Shown here: one piece after another, positions 39,875 through 50,274 of the stretch | How the letters are laid out: each line of letters begins with the position of its first letter | Numbering within the stretch: the stretch's first letter is position 1 | Assembly: GCF_022179765.1 (NCBI RefSeq) | Contig: NZ_BPRE01000002.1 | Coordinates: 124,001 to 188,000 of the forward strand | Reading direction: 5' to 3' | Length of the DNA stretch: 64,000 nt | DNA from: Methylorubrum suomiense | Lineage (GTDB): Bacteria > Pseudomonadota > Alphaproteobacteria > Rhizobiales > Beijerinckiaceae | Made by a program: the position numbers and the translations under genes | The notes under the pieces: generated by a model | Databases searched by the model: none | What the model saw: only the letters and a program-made list of their open reading frames with translations | Told to the model about the DNA's origin: nothing

Positions 39875-42800
39875 TCACGGGTTGGAGATCAGGTCCTTGA
39901 TGCGGCTGGCTAACGCCTCCATTACGAAGGGCTTGGTCAGCACTGCCATGCCGGGCTCCAGGTGGCCGTTGCCGACCGCAGCGTTCTCCGCGTAGCCGGT
40001 GATGAATAGCACCTTCAGATTCGGCCTGCTCACCCGCGCGGCGTCGGCCATCTGGCGGCCGTTCATGCCGCCGGGCAGCCCGACGTCGGTGACCAGCAGG
40101 TCGATGCGCACGTCCGACTGAAGCACCTTCAGGCCGGCGACAGCATCCGACGCCTCAATGGCGGTGTAGCCGAGGTCCTCCAGGACCTCGGTGACAAGCA
40201 TGCGGATGCTCGGCTCGTCGTCGACGATGAGGACCGTCTCTCCCTGCTCGGCCCGGGGCGCGGTCGAGAGGTCGGGCATGCCGTCATCGCCCTCCGCCTC
40301 TCCGTAGTGCCGCGGCAGGTAGATGCACATCGTCGTGCCTTGGCCCACCTCCGAGTAGATGCGCACCTGCCCGCCCGACTGCCGGGCGAAGCCGTAGATC
40401 ATGGAAAGGCCGAGCCCCGTGCCCTGACCCGTCGGCTTCGTCGTGAAGAAGGGGTCGAAGGCGCGGGCGATGACGTCGGGCGTCATGCCGGTGCCGGTGT
40501 CTGTGACGCAGAGCGACAGGTACTGCCCCGGCGGTAGTTCACGCTCCCTCGCCGTTCGGTCATCGAGCCACTTGTTGGCCGTCTCTATGGTGATCCGACC
40601 GCCTTCAGGCATCGCATCGCGGGCATTGATGCAGAGGTTGAGCAGCGCGTTCTCAAGTTGGGGCGGATCGACCAGCGCCGGCCAGAGCCCGGCCGCCCCG
40701 ACCACCTCGATGTGGACCGCCGGGCCCACGGTCCGCCGGATCAGGTCCTCCATGCCGTGCACGAGGGCGTTCACGTCGGTGGGCTTGGGGTCGAGCGTCT
40801 GCCGGCGCGAGAAAGCGAGCAGGCGGTGGGTCAGGGCCGCCGCCCGCTTCGAGGCGCCCTGCGCGGCGTTGATGTAGCGGTCGAGGTCGGTCAGCCGGCC
40901 CTGGCTCATCCGGGTCTGCAGGAGTTCGAGCGAGCCCGAAATGCCGGTAAGTAGGTTGTTGAAGTCGTGGGCGAGGCCACCGGTGAGCTGCCCAACGGCC
41001 TCCATCTTCTGAGCTTGGCGCAGCGCCTCCTCGGTCAGGGCGAGCGCCGCGGCCGCTTCCCTCTCGGCCTGCACGTCGCGTCCGACCGCGTGGATGAAGC
41101 TCTCGTCCGGCACGGCGGTCCAGGACAGCCATCGGTAGCTGCCGTCCTTGTGCCGGTAGCGGTTCTCGAAGCGGGGGATGACCGAACCGTCCGAGAGGTC
41201 GCCGGCCGCCGCCGCTGTGGAGGCTGCGTCGTCCGGGTGGACAAGGTCCATGAAGGAGCGCCCGACCAAGTCGGCCTCGCTCCAGCCGAATAGCGTGTTC
41301 CAGGCCGGGTTCACCGCCACGATGGTCGCGTCGAAGCGTGCCACCAGCATGACGTCGGTTGAGAGCCGCCACATCCGGTCGCGGTCGCGGGTGCGCTCCT
41401 CGACCTGCTGCTCCAGGTTCTCGTTGAGGCGCTCCAACTGGGCTGCGGCCTGCTTGCGGTCCTCTATGTCGGTGTTCGTGCCGATCCAGCGGACGACCGC
41501 GCCGTTGGGACCGTGGATCGGCTCGGCCCGGACGAGGAACCAGCGGAAGGCCCCGTCCGCGCGCCGAATGCGGAACTCGGTCTCGTAATGCGTCCCGTCG
41601 GCCAGCGCGGCCCCCCAGGCGCGTCCCGCCGCCCCAACATCGTCCGGATGCACGATGGACGCCCAGGCCGTTCCGTCGAGTTCGCCCGCCGAGGTGCCGG
41701 CGTAGGCATGCACCTGCTCGTTGAACCAGTAGAGGGCGCCGTTCGCGTCCGCCGCCCAGACGTGGTTCGGCATGGCCTGGGCGAAGACCCGGAACTGCTC
41801 CTCGCTCTCGCGCCAGCTCGCCTCGGCGCGGAAGCGCTCGATGGCGGCCCGGGTACGCTCGGCGATGTCGCGGATGAAGGCGAGCTTGTCGGTGAGCCAG
41901 TCGCGCACCTGCCGGTCGTGCAAGAAGAACAGAGCCACGATCCGGCCCTGCTCCAACACCGGCACGTTGATCAAGGCGCGTACGCCGATGGCCAGGAGCG
42001 GGCCCGGGTTGCGCGCGGTCCGCGGGTCGGTCGTCACGTCGTGGATGACGACCTCGCGCCCTTGCGCCAGGCCCGCGCGGACCTCGCCGAACTCGTCGAA
42101 GCGGTGGCGGCCGGCGACGCTGGCCACCCCCGGCGCCGTCCAATCCCGCTCGATCTCGACATGCTCCATCGCCTCGTCGACGGTGCCGTACCCGGCCCGA
42201 TCCAGGCCAAGCGTGCGAGCCATGATCTCAGCCCCGACCGCCGCCATCTCGGCGGTGTCGCGGCACGCCTGCAGCCTGTCGCCGAACGTGATCAGGGCAT
42301 CCCGGAAGGATTCCTGCCTGCGGCGCTCCGTGAGGTCGCGGGTGACGGTGCCGTAGCCTGTGACGGAACCGTGCGCGTCGCGGACCGGGAAGATGGCGTA
42401 GTGAACCGGTACTGCGGCGCCGGTTGAGAAGTTGCGGAAGGCGAGGTCGCCCTCCCAGAAGCCGCTCTCGCGAACGGCCGGAAGGACCTTCCCCAGCACC
42501 GTCGGACGGTCCGCCGGCTCGAAATAGTCCATCAGGTTGTAACGGCGAGCTTCCTCCAGGCTCGCGAGCCCGACCAACTTGCGACCGCCCTCGTTGACGA
42601 ACTCGGCGTTGCCTTCGAGGTCGGCGACCCCGATAAAGTCGCTCGACTGCTCGACGAGGGCCGCCAAGCGGCGCGCGGTCGCCTCTGCGGCACGTGCATC
42701 GGTGATGTCGCGAACCGTTCCGACGAAGCGGGCGGGCCGTCCGTCACGGAAGACCGTGTTACCGCGTGCCGCCAACAGGCGCTCCACGCCGTCGCGCCTG

Positions 42801-44020
42801 CCGATCACGCGGTATTCCAGCTCGAAGCCCTCGCGTGCGCCGATGGCCGCCTGGACGGCGCGGTCGGCCCGCTCCCGGTCGTCCGGGTGAACGCCCGGCA
42901 GGAAGGTGCCCTCGTAGGAGACCGGGTCGTCGGCCGACAGCCCGAACAGGGCGCGGGTACGCGCGTCCCAGGTGAGCGCGCCGGTGACGAGGTCGTAGTC
43001 GTAGATGCCGGTGCCGGCCCCCTCCAGGGCCAGCCTGAGCCGGTCCTCGGCCTCGCGTAGGTCGGCCTGGGCCGCCTGGCGCTCGGCGATGTCGGTCACC
43101 ATGACGAAGATGCCGTCGACGACACCGCCCTCCGTCCGACGCGGGATGTAGCGGATCTCCGACTGGCGGGTCACGCCGCCACGGTACGGCATCAGCGCGT
43201 CGAAGGTGATATCCTCGCCGGCGAGCGCCCGTGCCATGAAGGGCAACCTGGCCTGGTAGACCTCCTCGCCGACGACCTCGCGCACCAGCCGGTTCAGGAT
43301 TTCGCTCGCCGGACGGTCGAACCAGGCCTCGTAGTGCTTGTTCGCGAAGCGGTAGACGTGGTCGTGGTCGATGAAGCTGATGAGGACCGGCAGCGCGTCG
43401 GTGACGACCTGCAACTCGTCGCGGACGCGGCGGGTCTCACCCTCGCTCGCCGTGGCCGTCGTGCGGTCGCGCAGGATCTTGAGGAAGCCCAGGTCGGCGC
43501 CCTCGGGCGAGCGAAGGGGCATCATCTCCCCGCTGGCCCAGAAGCGTGTGCCGTCCTTGCGCAGGTGCCAGCGCTCGTCGGCTGCCCGCCCGGTCTCGGC
43601 AGTCTGGCGCACCTCCTCCGCGGGACGCCCGGCCGCGCGGTCCTCGGGCGTGAAGAAGGTCTCCGCCGAATGCCCGACCATCTCCTCGGCCGACCAGCCC
43701 AGGATGCGCTCCGCGCCCGGGTTCCAGGCAGTGACGCGTCCCTCGTGGTCGGTGGTGACGATGGCGAAGTCGACGGCGCTCTCAAAGATCGCCTGGTAGG
43801 ACACCGGCTGCGATGGCGACGAGCGGTCTTGCGGGCACTCGCCCTCCGTGCCGCTCACCACGCCGCCCAGCCGTCGCGGTTCGACATCGGAGACACTCGC
43901 ATACGGGAGGTTCGGGAGGCGGCCAATTGGATCATGGGCATTGGTCGATGGGGATGCTTCGGCGCGGGGGATGGGCGAATCGGGGCTCACAGGCGGACAC
44001 GCGCGAGCATAGGTGCCCAT
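39875..44020 (-). CDS. Very large multi-PAS/GAF hybrid sensor histidine kinase
   Basis: This 1381-residue soluble protein is the only intact member of the kinase block. Rough order: disordered N terminus (1-70), PAS1 (75-195), PAS2 (200-320), PAS3 (325-440), PAS4 (445-565), GAF (575-735), PAS5 (745-870), PAS6 (885-1000), HisKA with His1018 in GGLAHDFNN, HATPase (DPFFTTKPTGQGTGLGLSMI) and receiver (VLIVDDEPSIRMLVTEVL, Asp in LLVTDVGLPGG). From PAS6 to the end it is highly similar to 33512-36307 on the other strand, so the two are paralogues in opposite orientation. No membrane segment is present. The true start may lie downstream of 44020, for instance the GTG at about 43858. Confidence 0.9.
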   Translation of the reverse strand: MGTYARACPPVSPDSPIPRAEASPSTNAHDPIGRLPNLPYASVSDVEPRRLGGVVSGTEGECPQDRSSPSQPVSYQAIFESAVDFAIVTTDHEGRVTAWNPGAERILGWSAEEMVGHSAETFFTPEDRAAGRPAEEVRQTAETGRAADERWHLRKDGTRFWASGEMMPLRSPEGADLGFLKILRDRTTATASEGETRRVRDELQVVTDALPVLISFIDHDHVYRFANKHYEAWFDRPASEILNRLVREVVGEEVYQARLPFMARALAGEDITFDALMPYRGGVTRQSEIRYIPRRTEGGVVDGIFVMVTDIAERQAAQADLREAEDRLRLALEGAGTGIYDYDLVTGALTWDARTRALFGLSADDPVSYEGTFLPGVHPDDRERADRAVQAAIGAREGFELEYRVIGRRDGVERLLAARGNTVFRDGRPARFVGTVRDITDARAAEATARRLAALVEQSSDFIGVADLEGNAEFVNEGGRKLVGLASLEEARRYNLMDYFEPADRPTVLGKVLPAVRESGFWEGDLAFRNFSTGAAVPVHYAIFPVRDAHGSVTGYGTVTRDLTERRRQESFRDALITFGDRLQACRDTAEMAAVGAEIMARTLGLDRAGYGTVDEAMEHVEIERDWTAPGVASVAGRHRFDEFGEVRAGLAQGREVVIHDVTTDPRTARNPGPLLAIGVRALINVPVLEQGRIVALFFLHDRQVRDWLTDKLAFIRDIAERTRAAIERFRAEASWRESEEQFRVFAQAMPNHVWAADANGALYWFNEQVHAYAGTSAGELDGTAWASIVHPDDVGAAGRAWGAALADGTHYETEFRIRRADGAFRWFLVRAEPIHGPNGAVVRWIGTNTDIEDRKQAAAQLERLNENLEQQVEERTRDRDRMWRLSTDVMLVARFDATIVAVNPAWNTLFGWSEADLVGRSFMDLVHPDDAASTAAAAGDLSDGSVIPRFENRYRHKDGSYRWLSWTAVPDESFIHAVGRDVQAEREAAAALALTEEALRQAQKMEAVGQLTGGLAHDFNNLLTGISGSLELLQTRMSQGRLTDLDRYINAAQGASKRAAALTHRLLAFSRRQTLDPKPTDVNALVHGMEDLIRRTVGPAVHIEVVGAAGLWPALVDPPQLENALLNLCINARDAMPEGGRITIETANKWLDDRTARERELPPGQYLSLCVTDTGTGMTPDVIARAFDPFFTTKPTGQGTGLGLSMIYGFARQSGGQVRIYSEVGQGTTMCIYLPRHYGEAEGDDGMPDLSTAPRAEQGETVLIVDDEPSIRMLVTEVLEDLGYTAIEASDAVAGLKVLQSDVRIDLLVTDVGLPGGMNGRQMADAARVSRPNLKVLFITGYAENAAVGNGHLEPGMAVLTKPFVMEALASRIKDLISNP

Positions 44021-44087
44021 GCCCGCTGAGGCAGGCCAGGCGTAGGCCGAGGCATGTGGCTACGCAATCGCCCGCGCGTGCCACCCG

Positions 44088-45260
44088 TCAGGCCGACGCC
44101 GCCACCATATCCGCCATGCGCGCCTGGCGTGCGCCAAGCGGCTTGCCGTCCCCGACCGTCGTGTCGCGCGCGGTCTGGTGCTCCATCTCCGCGTTGAGCT
44201 CGGCCCCAAGCAGAACGACCGTCGTAGATATCCAGATCCAGGTCATGAAGCCGATGGCGGCCCCCAGGGAGCCGTAGGTCTCGTTGTAGCTGCCGAAGTT
44301 GGCCACGTACCAGGAGAACAGTCCCGACGCGACGAGCCACAGGGTGCCGGCCACCGCGCTGCCCCAGGTCACCCAGCGCCATTTCGGCTTCCGGCGGCTC
44401 GGACCGTACCGGTACAGCACCGCCAGGGTGCCGATGACAAGGGCGAGCAGGGCGGGGAAGCGCAGCAGGGCGATGTACCAGGCCTTCTGGTCCAGCCCGA
44501 GCACCTGGAGCGCGGCCGGCACCACCACGATGCCGGTCAGCGCCAGCACGACGAACAGCAGCGCGCCGGCCGTGAACGCGAGCGACTGCAGGTTCAGCAT
44601 GACGAACGAGCGCTTCTCCTCCTCCTCGTAGGCGATATTGAGCGCGTCGAAGATCGCCTTCATCCCCCCGTTGGCGCTCCAAAGCGAGAGCAGGATGCTG
44701 ACGAGGGCGGTGAGCCCGAGCGCCGCGTCGCCTTTGTCGACCAGACGCTTCACCTGCCCGCCGACGATGTCGATGGCGCCGTCCGGCAGGATGCCGCGCA
44801 ACTCGTTCAGATGGGTGCTGATCGTACTCGGGTCCGCGACCGCGCCGTAGATGGAGACGAGCGCCGCGACGGCCGGGAACAGCGCCAGGATGGCGTAGAA
44901 GGTCACGCCGGCCGCGACCAGGAGGATGCGGTCGTTGCCGAACTCCTGGTAGAGGCGGAGCGCGATGTCCTTCCACCCCTTGGCCGGGATTTCGGAGGGT
45001 GTGTCCGCCTGCCGCCCGCGCCCCGGTTCGGCCTCCGCAACGCGCTCGGCCGCGGCGCCCTCGTGCGAGACGGGCCCGTCCTCGGTCCCGAGCTTTTGGC
45101 CGCTATCCTGAGTGCCTGTCGCAAGCGTCAGCGGTTCCGCCCGCCGCTTCGGCAGCGCCACCAAGCCGACAAGGGCAACGCCCAGGAACATGGTCCAGAG
45201 GATCGAGGAGGACTGCTCGGTCCGGGCGGAAGGAAGCGGAGGGGGAGTTTGTTCCGACAT
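44088..45260 (-). CDS. YihY/BrkB family inner-membrane protein
   Basis: The 390-residue protein has an early hydrophobic stretch (about 20-36), a polar linker, then the YihY domain with about six membrane helices. LLVAAGVTFYAILALFPAVA, SANGGMKAIFDALNIAYEEE and LGAAIGFMTWIWISTTVVLL are the conserved family segments (GGxxSIFxALNxAY and GSLGxxIxxMxWxYxS types). The family was once called ribonuclease BN, which is not supported; its transport or envelope role is unclear. The gene is intact, ending in TGA. The 340-bp region 45261-45600 separating it from the divergent kinase at 45601 shows no clear feature. Confidence 0.88.
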   Translation of the reverse strand: MSEQTPPPLPSARTEQSSSILWTMFLGVALVGLVALPKRRAEPLTLATGTQDSGQKLGTEDGPVSHEGAAAERVAEAEPGRGRQADTPSEIPAKGWKDIALRLYQEFGNDRILLVAAGVTFYAILALFPAVAALVSIYGAVADPSTISTHLNELRGILPDGAIDIVGGQVKRLVDKGDAALGLTALVSILLSLWSANGGMKAIFDALNIAYEEEEKRSFVMLNLQSLAFTAGALLFVVLALTGIVVVPAALQVLGLDQKAWYIALLRFPALLALVIGTLAVLYRYGPSRRKPKWRWVTWGSAVAGTLWLVASGLFSWYVANFGSYNETYGSLGAAIGFMTWIWISTTVVLLGAELNAEMEHQTARDTTVGDGKPLGARQARMADMVAASA

Positions 45261-45600
45261 GGCTCACCGTGGCGCAGGGCTCACGGCCGGCCCTGAGGCA
45301 TCGTCACAACGGCAACGGACACGCTTTGGTGCCCTGGAGGACGCCGCGTTTCGAGAGCCAAGGCGATGCAGCCTTGCGAGGGAGCGGTCGTTTGCCTGCG
45401 TCCGCACTATCTAGCGGGGCGGACCGAACAAGCGTGGCAGGCCAGGACGCCAGCCGGCGCCCGACCGAGAGGTAATGCCACCACGATGCCACGCTGGCTT
45501 CCCCGTTGCGCGATGCCCTCGGCCGCCCTGGTCCGTCCCAGTACCACGAGCGCCTCTCCGTCGCGTTGCGGAGGCGCCGGGATGCGGGGCCGTGCGCAGC

Positions 45601-48049
45601 ATGGCTGACGCCTTCTCGTTCCTGCCCACCGGTGGACTGACCGACGCCGAGATCCGCTCCCGCGATTGGTCCGAAACCTCGCTCGGCCCGCCGGAGGGCT
45701 GGCCCCCAGCACTCCGCAATACGCTCTCGCTGACGCTGTCCCTCCCCCACGGCGATGTTCCTCGCCTGGGGGCCGGACCTGCTCTGCTTCTACAACGACG
45801 CCTACCGGCCGATCCTCGGCTACCGGCTGGACACGGCGCTGGGGTGCCCTTTCCGCGAGGTCTGGGCCAGCATTTGGGACGAGATCGGGCCGCTGGTCGA
45901 CGCCACCCTGGCGGGCGAGAACCAGATCCTGACCGACGTCATGCTCGACCTCTCGCGCCAGGGCGAGCCCGAGCGGAGCTGGTGGTCCTTCACATACTCG
46001 CCCGTCCTCGACGAGTCCGGAGCCGTCAACGGCCTGTTCTGCGTCACCGCCGAGACCACGAACCGGGTGCTGGGCGAGGCGCGCTTACGCGAGAGCGAGG
46101 ACCATTATCGGCATACGGTCGAGCTCAACCCGCAGGTACCCTGGACCTGCGACCCGGACGGCAACATCACCTCATACTCGAATCGCTGGCTCGAACTGAC
46201 GGGCCAAGCCGCGGGTGAGCCGGACGGCTCCGGCTGGGCGAGATCACTCCACCCCGACGACGTGCCGTGGACCATGACGGCCTTCTCGGCGGCTCTGACA
46301 TCCGGCGAACCGGTGGACGTCGACTATCGCATCCGCGTGGCGACTACCGGCGAGTACCGCTGGATGCGGGCCCAGGCCCGGCCGCGCCGGAACGAGGGCG
46401 GCGGCATCGTCCGCTGGTACGGCGTCGTCGAGGACATCCACGACCGCAAGCTCGCCGAGGAGCGCTTGCGCGAGATGAACGAGACGCTGGAGCAACGCGT
46501 CGTCGAGGCGCTCGCCCAGCGCAAGCTCTGGGCCGACGTGTTCGAGACGACCGACGCCTTGGTGAACGCCCTCGACATGGATTTCCGGGTGCTGGCCATC
46601 AACGGCGCCTGCGCGGACGAGTTCGAGGCGATCTACGGGGTCCGGCCGCGGGCGGGCGACAACCTGATTGATCTGCTTGCGCACAAGCCCGAGCATCAGG
46701 CCGCGTCCCGCGAGGTATGGGCACGCGCGCTGTCGGGGGAGGAGTTCACGCTCGCCGGCGAGTTCGGCGACCCGGCCCGGAGGCGGCGCTGCTACGAGCT
46801 GAGGTTCACCACGCTGCGGGACGGCGCTGGCAGGAGGGTCGGTGCCTTCCAATACGGCACCGACGCCACCGAGCGGCTGCGCGGCCAGGAGCAGCTCGCC
46901 CGTGCCGAGGAGGCGCTGCGCCACGCGCAGAAGATGGAGGCCGTCGGGCAGTTGACCGGAGGCGTCGCGCACGACTTCAACAACCTGCTCACCATCATCC
47001 GCTCGTCGGTCGAGTTCCTGCGCCGTCCGAACCTCGCCGAGGAGCGCCGAACCCGCTACCTAGAGGCGGTGGCGGACACGGTCGACCGCCCCGCCAAGCT
47101 GACGAGCCAGCGACTGTCCTTCGCACGGCGGCAGGCGCTGAAACCCGAGGTGTTCGACCTGCGGGAGCGCGTGCGGGGCATCTCGGAGATGCTGAACTCC
47201 GTTACCGGCGCGCGCATCCGCATCGTGACCGAGGTGACGGAAGGGCCATGCCACGTGCGGGCTGACACGAGCCAGTTCGAGACGGCGCTGGTGAATCTCG
47301 CAGTGAACGCCCGGGACACCATGGACGGTGAGGGCACGCTGACGCTCCGGCTCACCTGTGGCGAGGCGTTGCCCTCGATCCGTGGGCACGCCGGCGCACC
47401 TGGGCCCTTCGCGGTGGTGTCGGTCTCGGACGAGGGTGTCGGCATCGTGCCAGAACTCCTGGCGCGCATCTTCGAGCCGTTCTTCACGACCAAGGAGGTC
47501 GGCAAGGGCACGGGGCTCGGCCTGAGCCAGGTCATCGGCTTCGCCAAGCAGTCGGGCGGCGACGTGGACGTGGCGAGCGAGGTGGGGCGCGGCACGACGT
47601 TCTCGCTGTACCTGCCTCATGTCGACCCGCCGCAGGAAGGATCTGAGGCCGGCGAGGAGGAAGCCGACGAGCAGGAGGTGGGGCGGCCTCTGTGCGTGCT
47701 GGTCGTGGAGGACAACCTCGACGTCGGGCGCTTCTGCACGCAGCTCCTGGAGGATCTCGACCACGCCACGGTCTGGGCGCACAACGCGGAGGCCGCGCTC
47801 GCGGAGATGGAGCGTGTGCCGTTCCGCTTCGACGCGGTGTTTTCGGACGTGGTGATGCCCGGCATCGGCGGCGTCGAACTCGCTCGCCGGCTCCGGAAGG
47901 ACCACCCGAGGCTGCCGGTCGTCCTGACGACCGGCTATAGCGACGTGCTGGCCCGCGACGACGCCCATGGGTTCGAACTCGTGCGCAAGCCCTACTCGGC
48001 CGAACAGGTCGCGCGGGCGCTGCAGCGGGTCACCGGCCGACGGTCCTGA
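45601..48049 (+). pseudogene. PAS hybrid histidine kinase with a +1 frameshift near the N terminus
   Basis: The ATG at 45601 opens MADAFSFLPTGGLTDAEIRS, RDWSETSLGPPEGWPPALRN and TLSLTLS, the typical N-terminal PAS-like domain of this kinase group. At about 45739-45750, in the C-rich TCCCTCCCCC, the frame shifts by one base and goes on as MFLAWGPDLLCFYNDAYRPI. One extra C explains it: removal gives a smooth TLSSPTAMFLAWGPD. Downstream are two more PAS domains, HisKA (GGVAHDFNN), HATPase ([20 protein letters not shown]) and a receiver (VLVVEDNLDVGRFCTQLL, Asp in FSDVVMPGIGG). It is a close paralogue of 30954-33368. Initiation at the internal ATG at 45755 would give a 764-residue kinase lacking about 50 residues. 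Confidence 0.85.
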
Positions 48050-48087
48050 CAGGTCCGCCGAGCTCGCCGAGGGACGCGCGCCTCGGC

Positions 48088-49830
48088 TCAGGCCGTTAAG
48101 CCGGTTGCCCCGCCGAGGGCCGGGTGGCGGAGGCCGACGCGCACGTCGAGGCCCGCCGCCCCTCCTTCGCCCCAGGCAATTGTCGCCGGCATGCGGGCCC
48201 CGCCGGCGGTCTCGAACTCGACCTTGTCGCCGGGCGCGAGGAGCGGGCCGCCGGCGATGCGGGCGCCGTGGGAGGACACCTCGACGAGGCGCACCGGGTG
48301 CCGTCGGCCGCCCACGTGCAGGAAGCCCGCCTCGTCGACCGCGACGCGCACGTTGCCGCGGCGCTCCTCCAGGTCCGTCGTGACCCGTTGTACGAACAGG
48401 CCCACGGACGCCGCGAGGTCCGCCGCGACCGCCTTGAGGGATTCGGACGCGGACAGGGCGCCGTCGGCATGGCGCCGCGTCTCCTGTGTGGCCCGCGAGA
48501 CCGACACCGCGCCGGCGTGCGCCTCCGAACTGCCTTCGGCGACCTGCGCCACCGTGCGGGAAATCTCCTGCGTGGCCGCCCGCTGCTGGTCCACCGACAC
48601 GGCGATGGACGTCGTCAGCGCGTTCACCTCCTGGGTGGCGGAGGCCATCGCGTGGACGGAGCCGACGGTCCGCCGCGTCGAGGCCTGGATGGCCTCGACC
48701 TGGGACACGATCTCGTCGGCCGCCCTCATGGTCTGGCCCGACAGCGCCTTCACCTCCGAGGCGACCACCGCGAAGCCCCGGCCGGCCGCGCCGGCGCGCG
48801 CCGCCTCGATGGTGGCGTTGAGCGCCAGGAGGTTGGTCTGGTCGGCGACCGACTTGATCAGGCCCGTGACGGTGCCGATCCGGTCGGCCACGACCGCGAG
48901 CTGCTCGACCTCGTCGTTCGTAGTCCGCGCGATCTCGGTCATGTGCGCGATGAACTCGCGCGCCCGCTCGGTCTGGCCGGCGATGTCCGAGATGGAGGCG
49001 CTGAGTTCCTCGGCGCCCGCGGACACGGAGAGCACGTTCTGAGCCGTCGCCGACGCCGTGGCCTCCGACGCGGCGGCCTGACGGCTGGACCGCTCGGCGA
49101 CGCCGCTGAGGGCGAGCGCGGTCTCGCGCATGCCGCCGGTCTCGCGCTCGACCTTATGCTCGATCTCGACCAGGGCGTCGCGGAACTCGGCGACGACCTC
49201 GCCGAGCCGGCGCTGGCGGTGAGCCTCCAGGTTACGGTCCTGACCCGCCGCTGCCTCGGCGCGGCGCTGGGCCAGCACGCTGTCGGCGGCTTGCCTGGTC
49301 GCCTCCTCGGCCGAGGAGAGGGCCTTGGCGAGCTGGCGGGCGGCCAGCACCAGGGCGGCGGCCTCGGTGACGAGGACGACGGCGTGCAGGACCACGCGCA
49401 GGTACTCGGCGCCGTTCGGGAATACGGCGACCGGGTAGAGCACGTTCAGCGCGAGGTGGTGGACGGCGACGACGCCGGCCGCCACGAGGATGGAGGACCA
49501 GCAGCACCAGCCCGCCGCAACCGCGAGGGCGGCGAAGAAGACCATATGCACGTCGATCTGGAGGTGCGTGCCCGAGGAGGCTAGGACCAGCAGGCCGACC
49601 AGCATCATCAGGGAAGCCGAGGAGAGGTGGCGCGTGATGGCCGTCGCCCCGTGCTGGCGGGCGGCGGCGAGGGCCGCGCCGGGTAGGAGGACCGCGAGGA
49701 CCGTCACGGGCACGGGCATGACGTCCCGCCACCAGGCGAGCGTCGTGACGATGGCGGCGAGGACGCCGAGAGCGCCCAGCATGACCGGCAGGAAGGCGAG
49801 GCGGAGGCGGTCGAGGCTGCTTTCGGTCAT
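48088..49830 (-). CDS. Methyl-accepting chemotaxis protein with C-terminal PilZ domain
   Basis: From the ATG at 49830 there are 580 residues. The N-terminal third is six predicted membrane helices with almost no periplasmic loop, so it senses from within or near the membrane. The signalling domain has the conserved hairpin tip [19 protein letters not shown] followed by [15 protein letters not shown]. After it comes a PilZ domain (about 480-570) with ERRGNVR and [12 protein letters not shown], close to the RxxxR and D/NxSxxG c-di-GMP motifs, although the first acidic residue is Glu. The upstream gene overlaps its start by ATGA, so translation is probably coupled. It may let c-di-GMP tune chemotaxis signalling; that is inferred. 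Confidence 0.88.
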   Translation of the reverse strand: MTESSLDRLRLAFLPVMLGALGVLAAIVTTLAWWRDVMPVPVTVLAVLLPGAALAAARQHGATAITRHLSSASLMMLVGLLVLASSGTHLQIDVHMVFFAALAVAAGWCCWSSILVAAGVVAVHHLALNVLYPVAVFPNGAEYLRVVLHAVVLVTEAAALVLAARQLAKALSSAEEATRQAADSVLAQRRAEAAAGQDRNLEAHRQRRLGEVVAEFRDALVEIEHKVERETGGMRETALALSGVAERSSRQAAASEATASATAQNVLSVSAGAEELSASISDIAGQTERAREFIAHMTEIARTTNDEVEQLAVVADRIGTVTGLIKSVADQTNLLALNATIEAARAGAAGRGFAVVASEVKALSGQTMRAADEIVSQVEAIQASTRRTVGSVHAMASATQEVNALTTSIAVSVDQQRAATQEISRTVAQVAEGSSEAHAGAVSVSRATQETRRHADGALSASESLKAVAADLAASVGLFVQRVTTDLEERRGNVRVAVDEAGFLHVGGRRHPVRLVEVSSHGARIAGGPLLAPGDKVEFETAGGARMPATIAWGEGGAAGLDVRVGLRHPALGGATGLTA

Positions 49831-50201
49831 GGCGTGGACGGTCCGGTGAGGTTGGCGGAGGGCCGGTAGCTTGGAAGGCAGGTGCCCAGGGGCCCGGCGG
49901 CGAGGACGAGGAGGGCACCGGCCCGGCGCAGGTGGGCGGCGACGTCGCGCCCGGGGGCGTAGAGCACCGCGACGTGCCCGCCGGCGGAGAGCCACAGGAT
50001 GGGTGCGCCCGAGGCTGTGACGGCCTTAGGGACCGGTGCGTCCGGGAAGAGGGTGATGACGGCCACGGGCTCGCCGGGGCGTGGCGCGAGCGTGAGGGCG
50101 ACCGGGGCGAGGCCGCAGCCGACGATCAGGGCGCAGGTCACGGCGGCGGCCCGGAGCGACGAGAGGGCCGGTGATGGAGTAACTGCCGTTCGCCCCCTCA
50201 T
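49827..50201 (-). CDS. Small exported or membrane-anchored hypothetical protein
   Basis: I use the ATG at 50201 because GGAGGCGGAGG stands directly before it; an ATG at 50231 is less well supported. The 124 residues start with a hydrophobic segment ([20 protein letters not shown]) that is a signal peptide or anchor. A mature part follows ([57 protein letters not shown]). The stop overlaps the start of the MCP gene (ATGA). The coupling and the location between a c-di-GMP enzyme and a chemoreceptor suggest it helps one of them. The family is unknown to me. Confidence 0.6.
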   Translation of the reverse strand: MRGRTAVTPSPALSSLRAAAVTCALIVGCGLAPVALTLAPRPGEPVAVITLFPDAPVPKAVTASGAPILWLSAGGHVAVLYAPGRDVAAHLRRAGALLVLAAGPLGTCLPSYRPSANLTGPSTP

Positions 50202-50274
50202 CCTCCGCCTCCATCCCTGCCGATCCGACATCCGTTCACGGGCGAGGTTGACGCTTGCCCCTTCACCGACTGTC

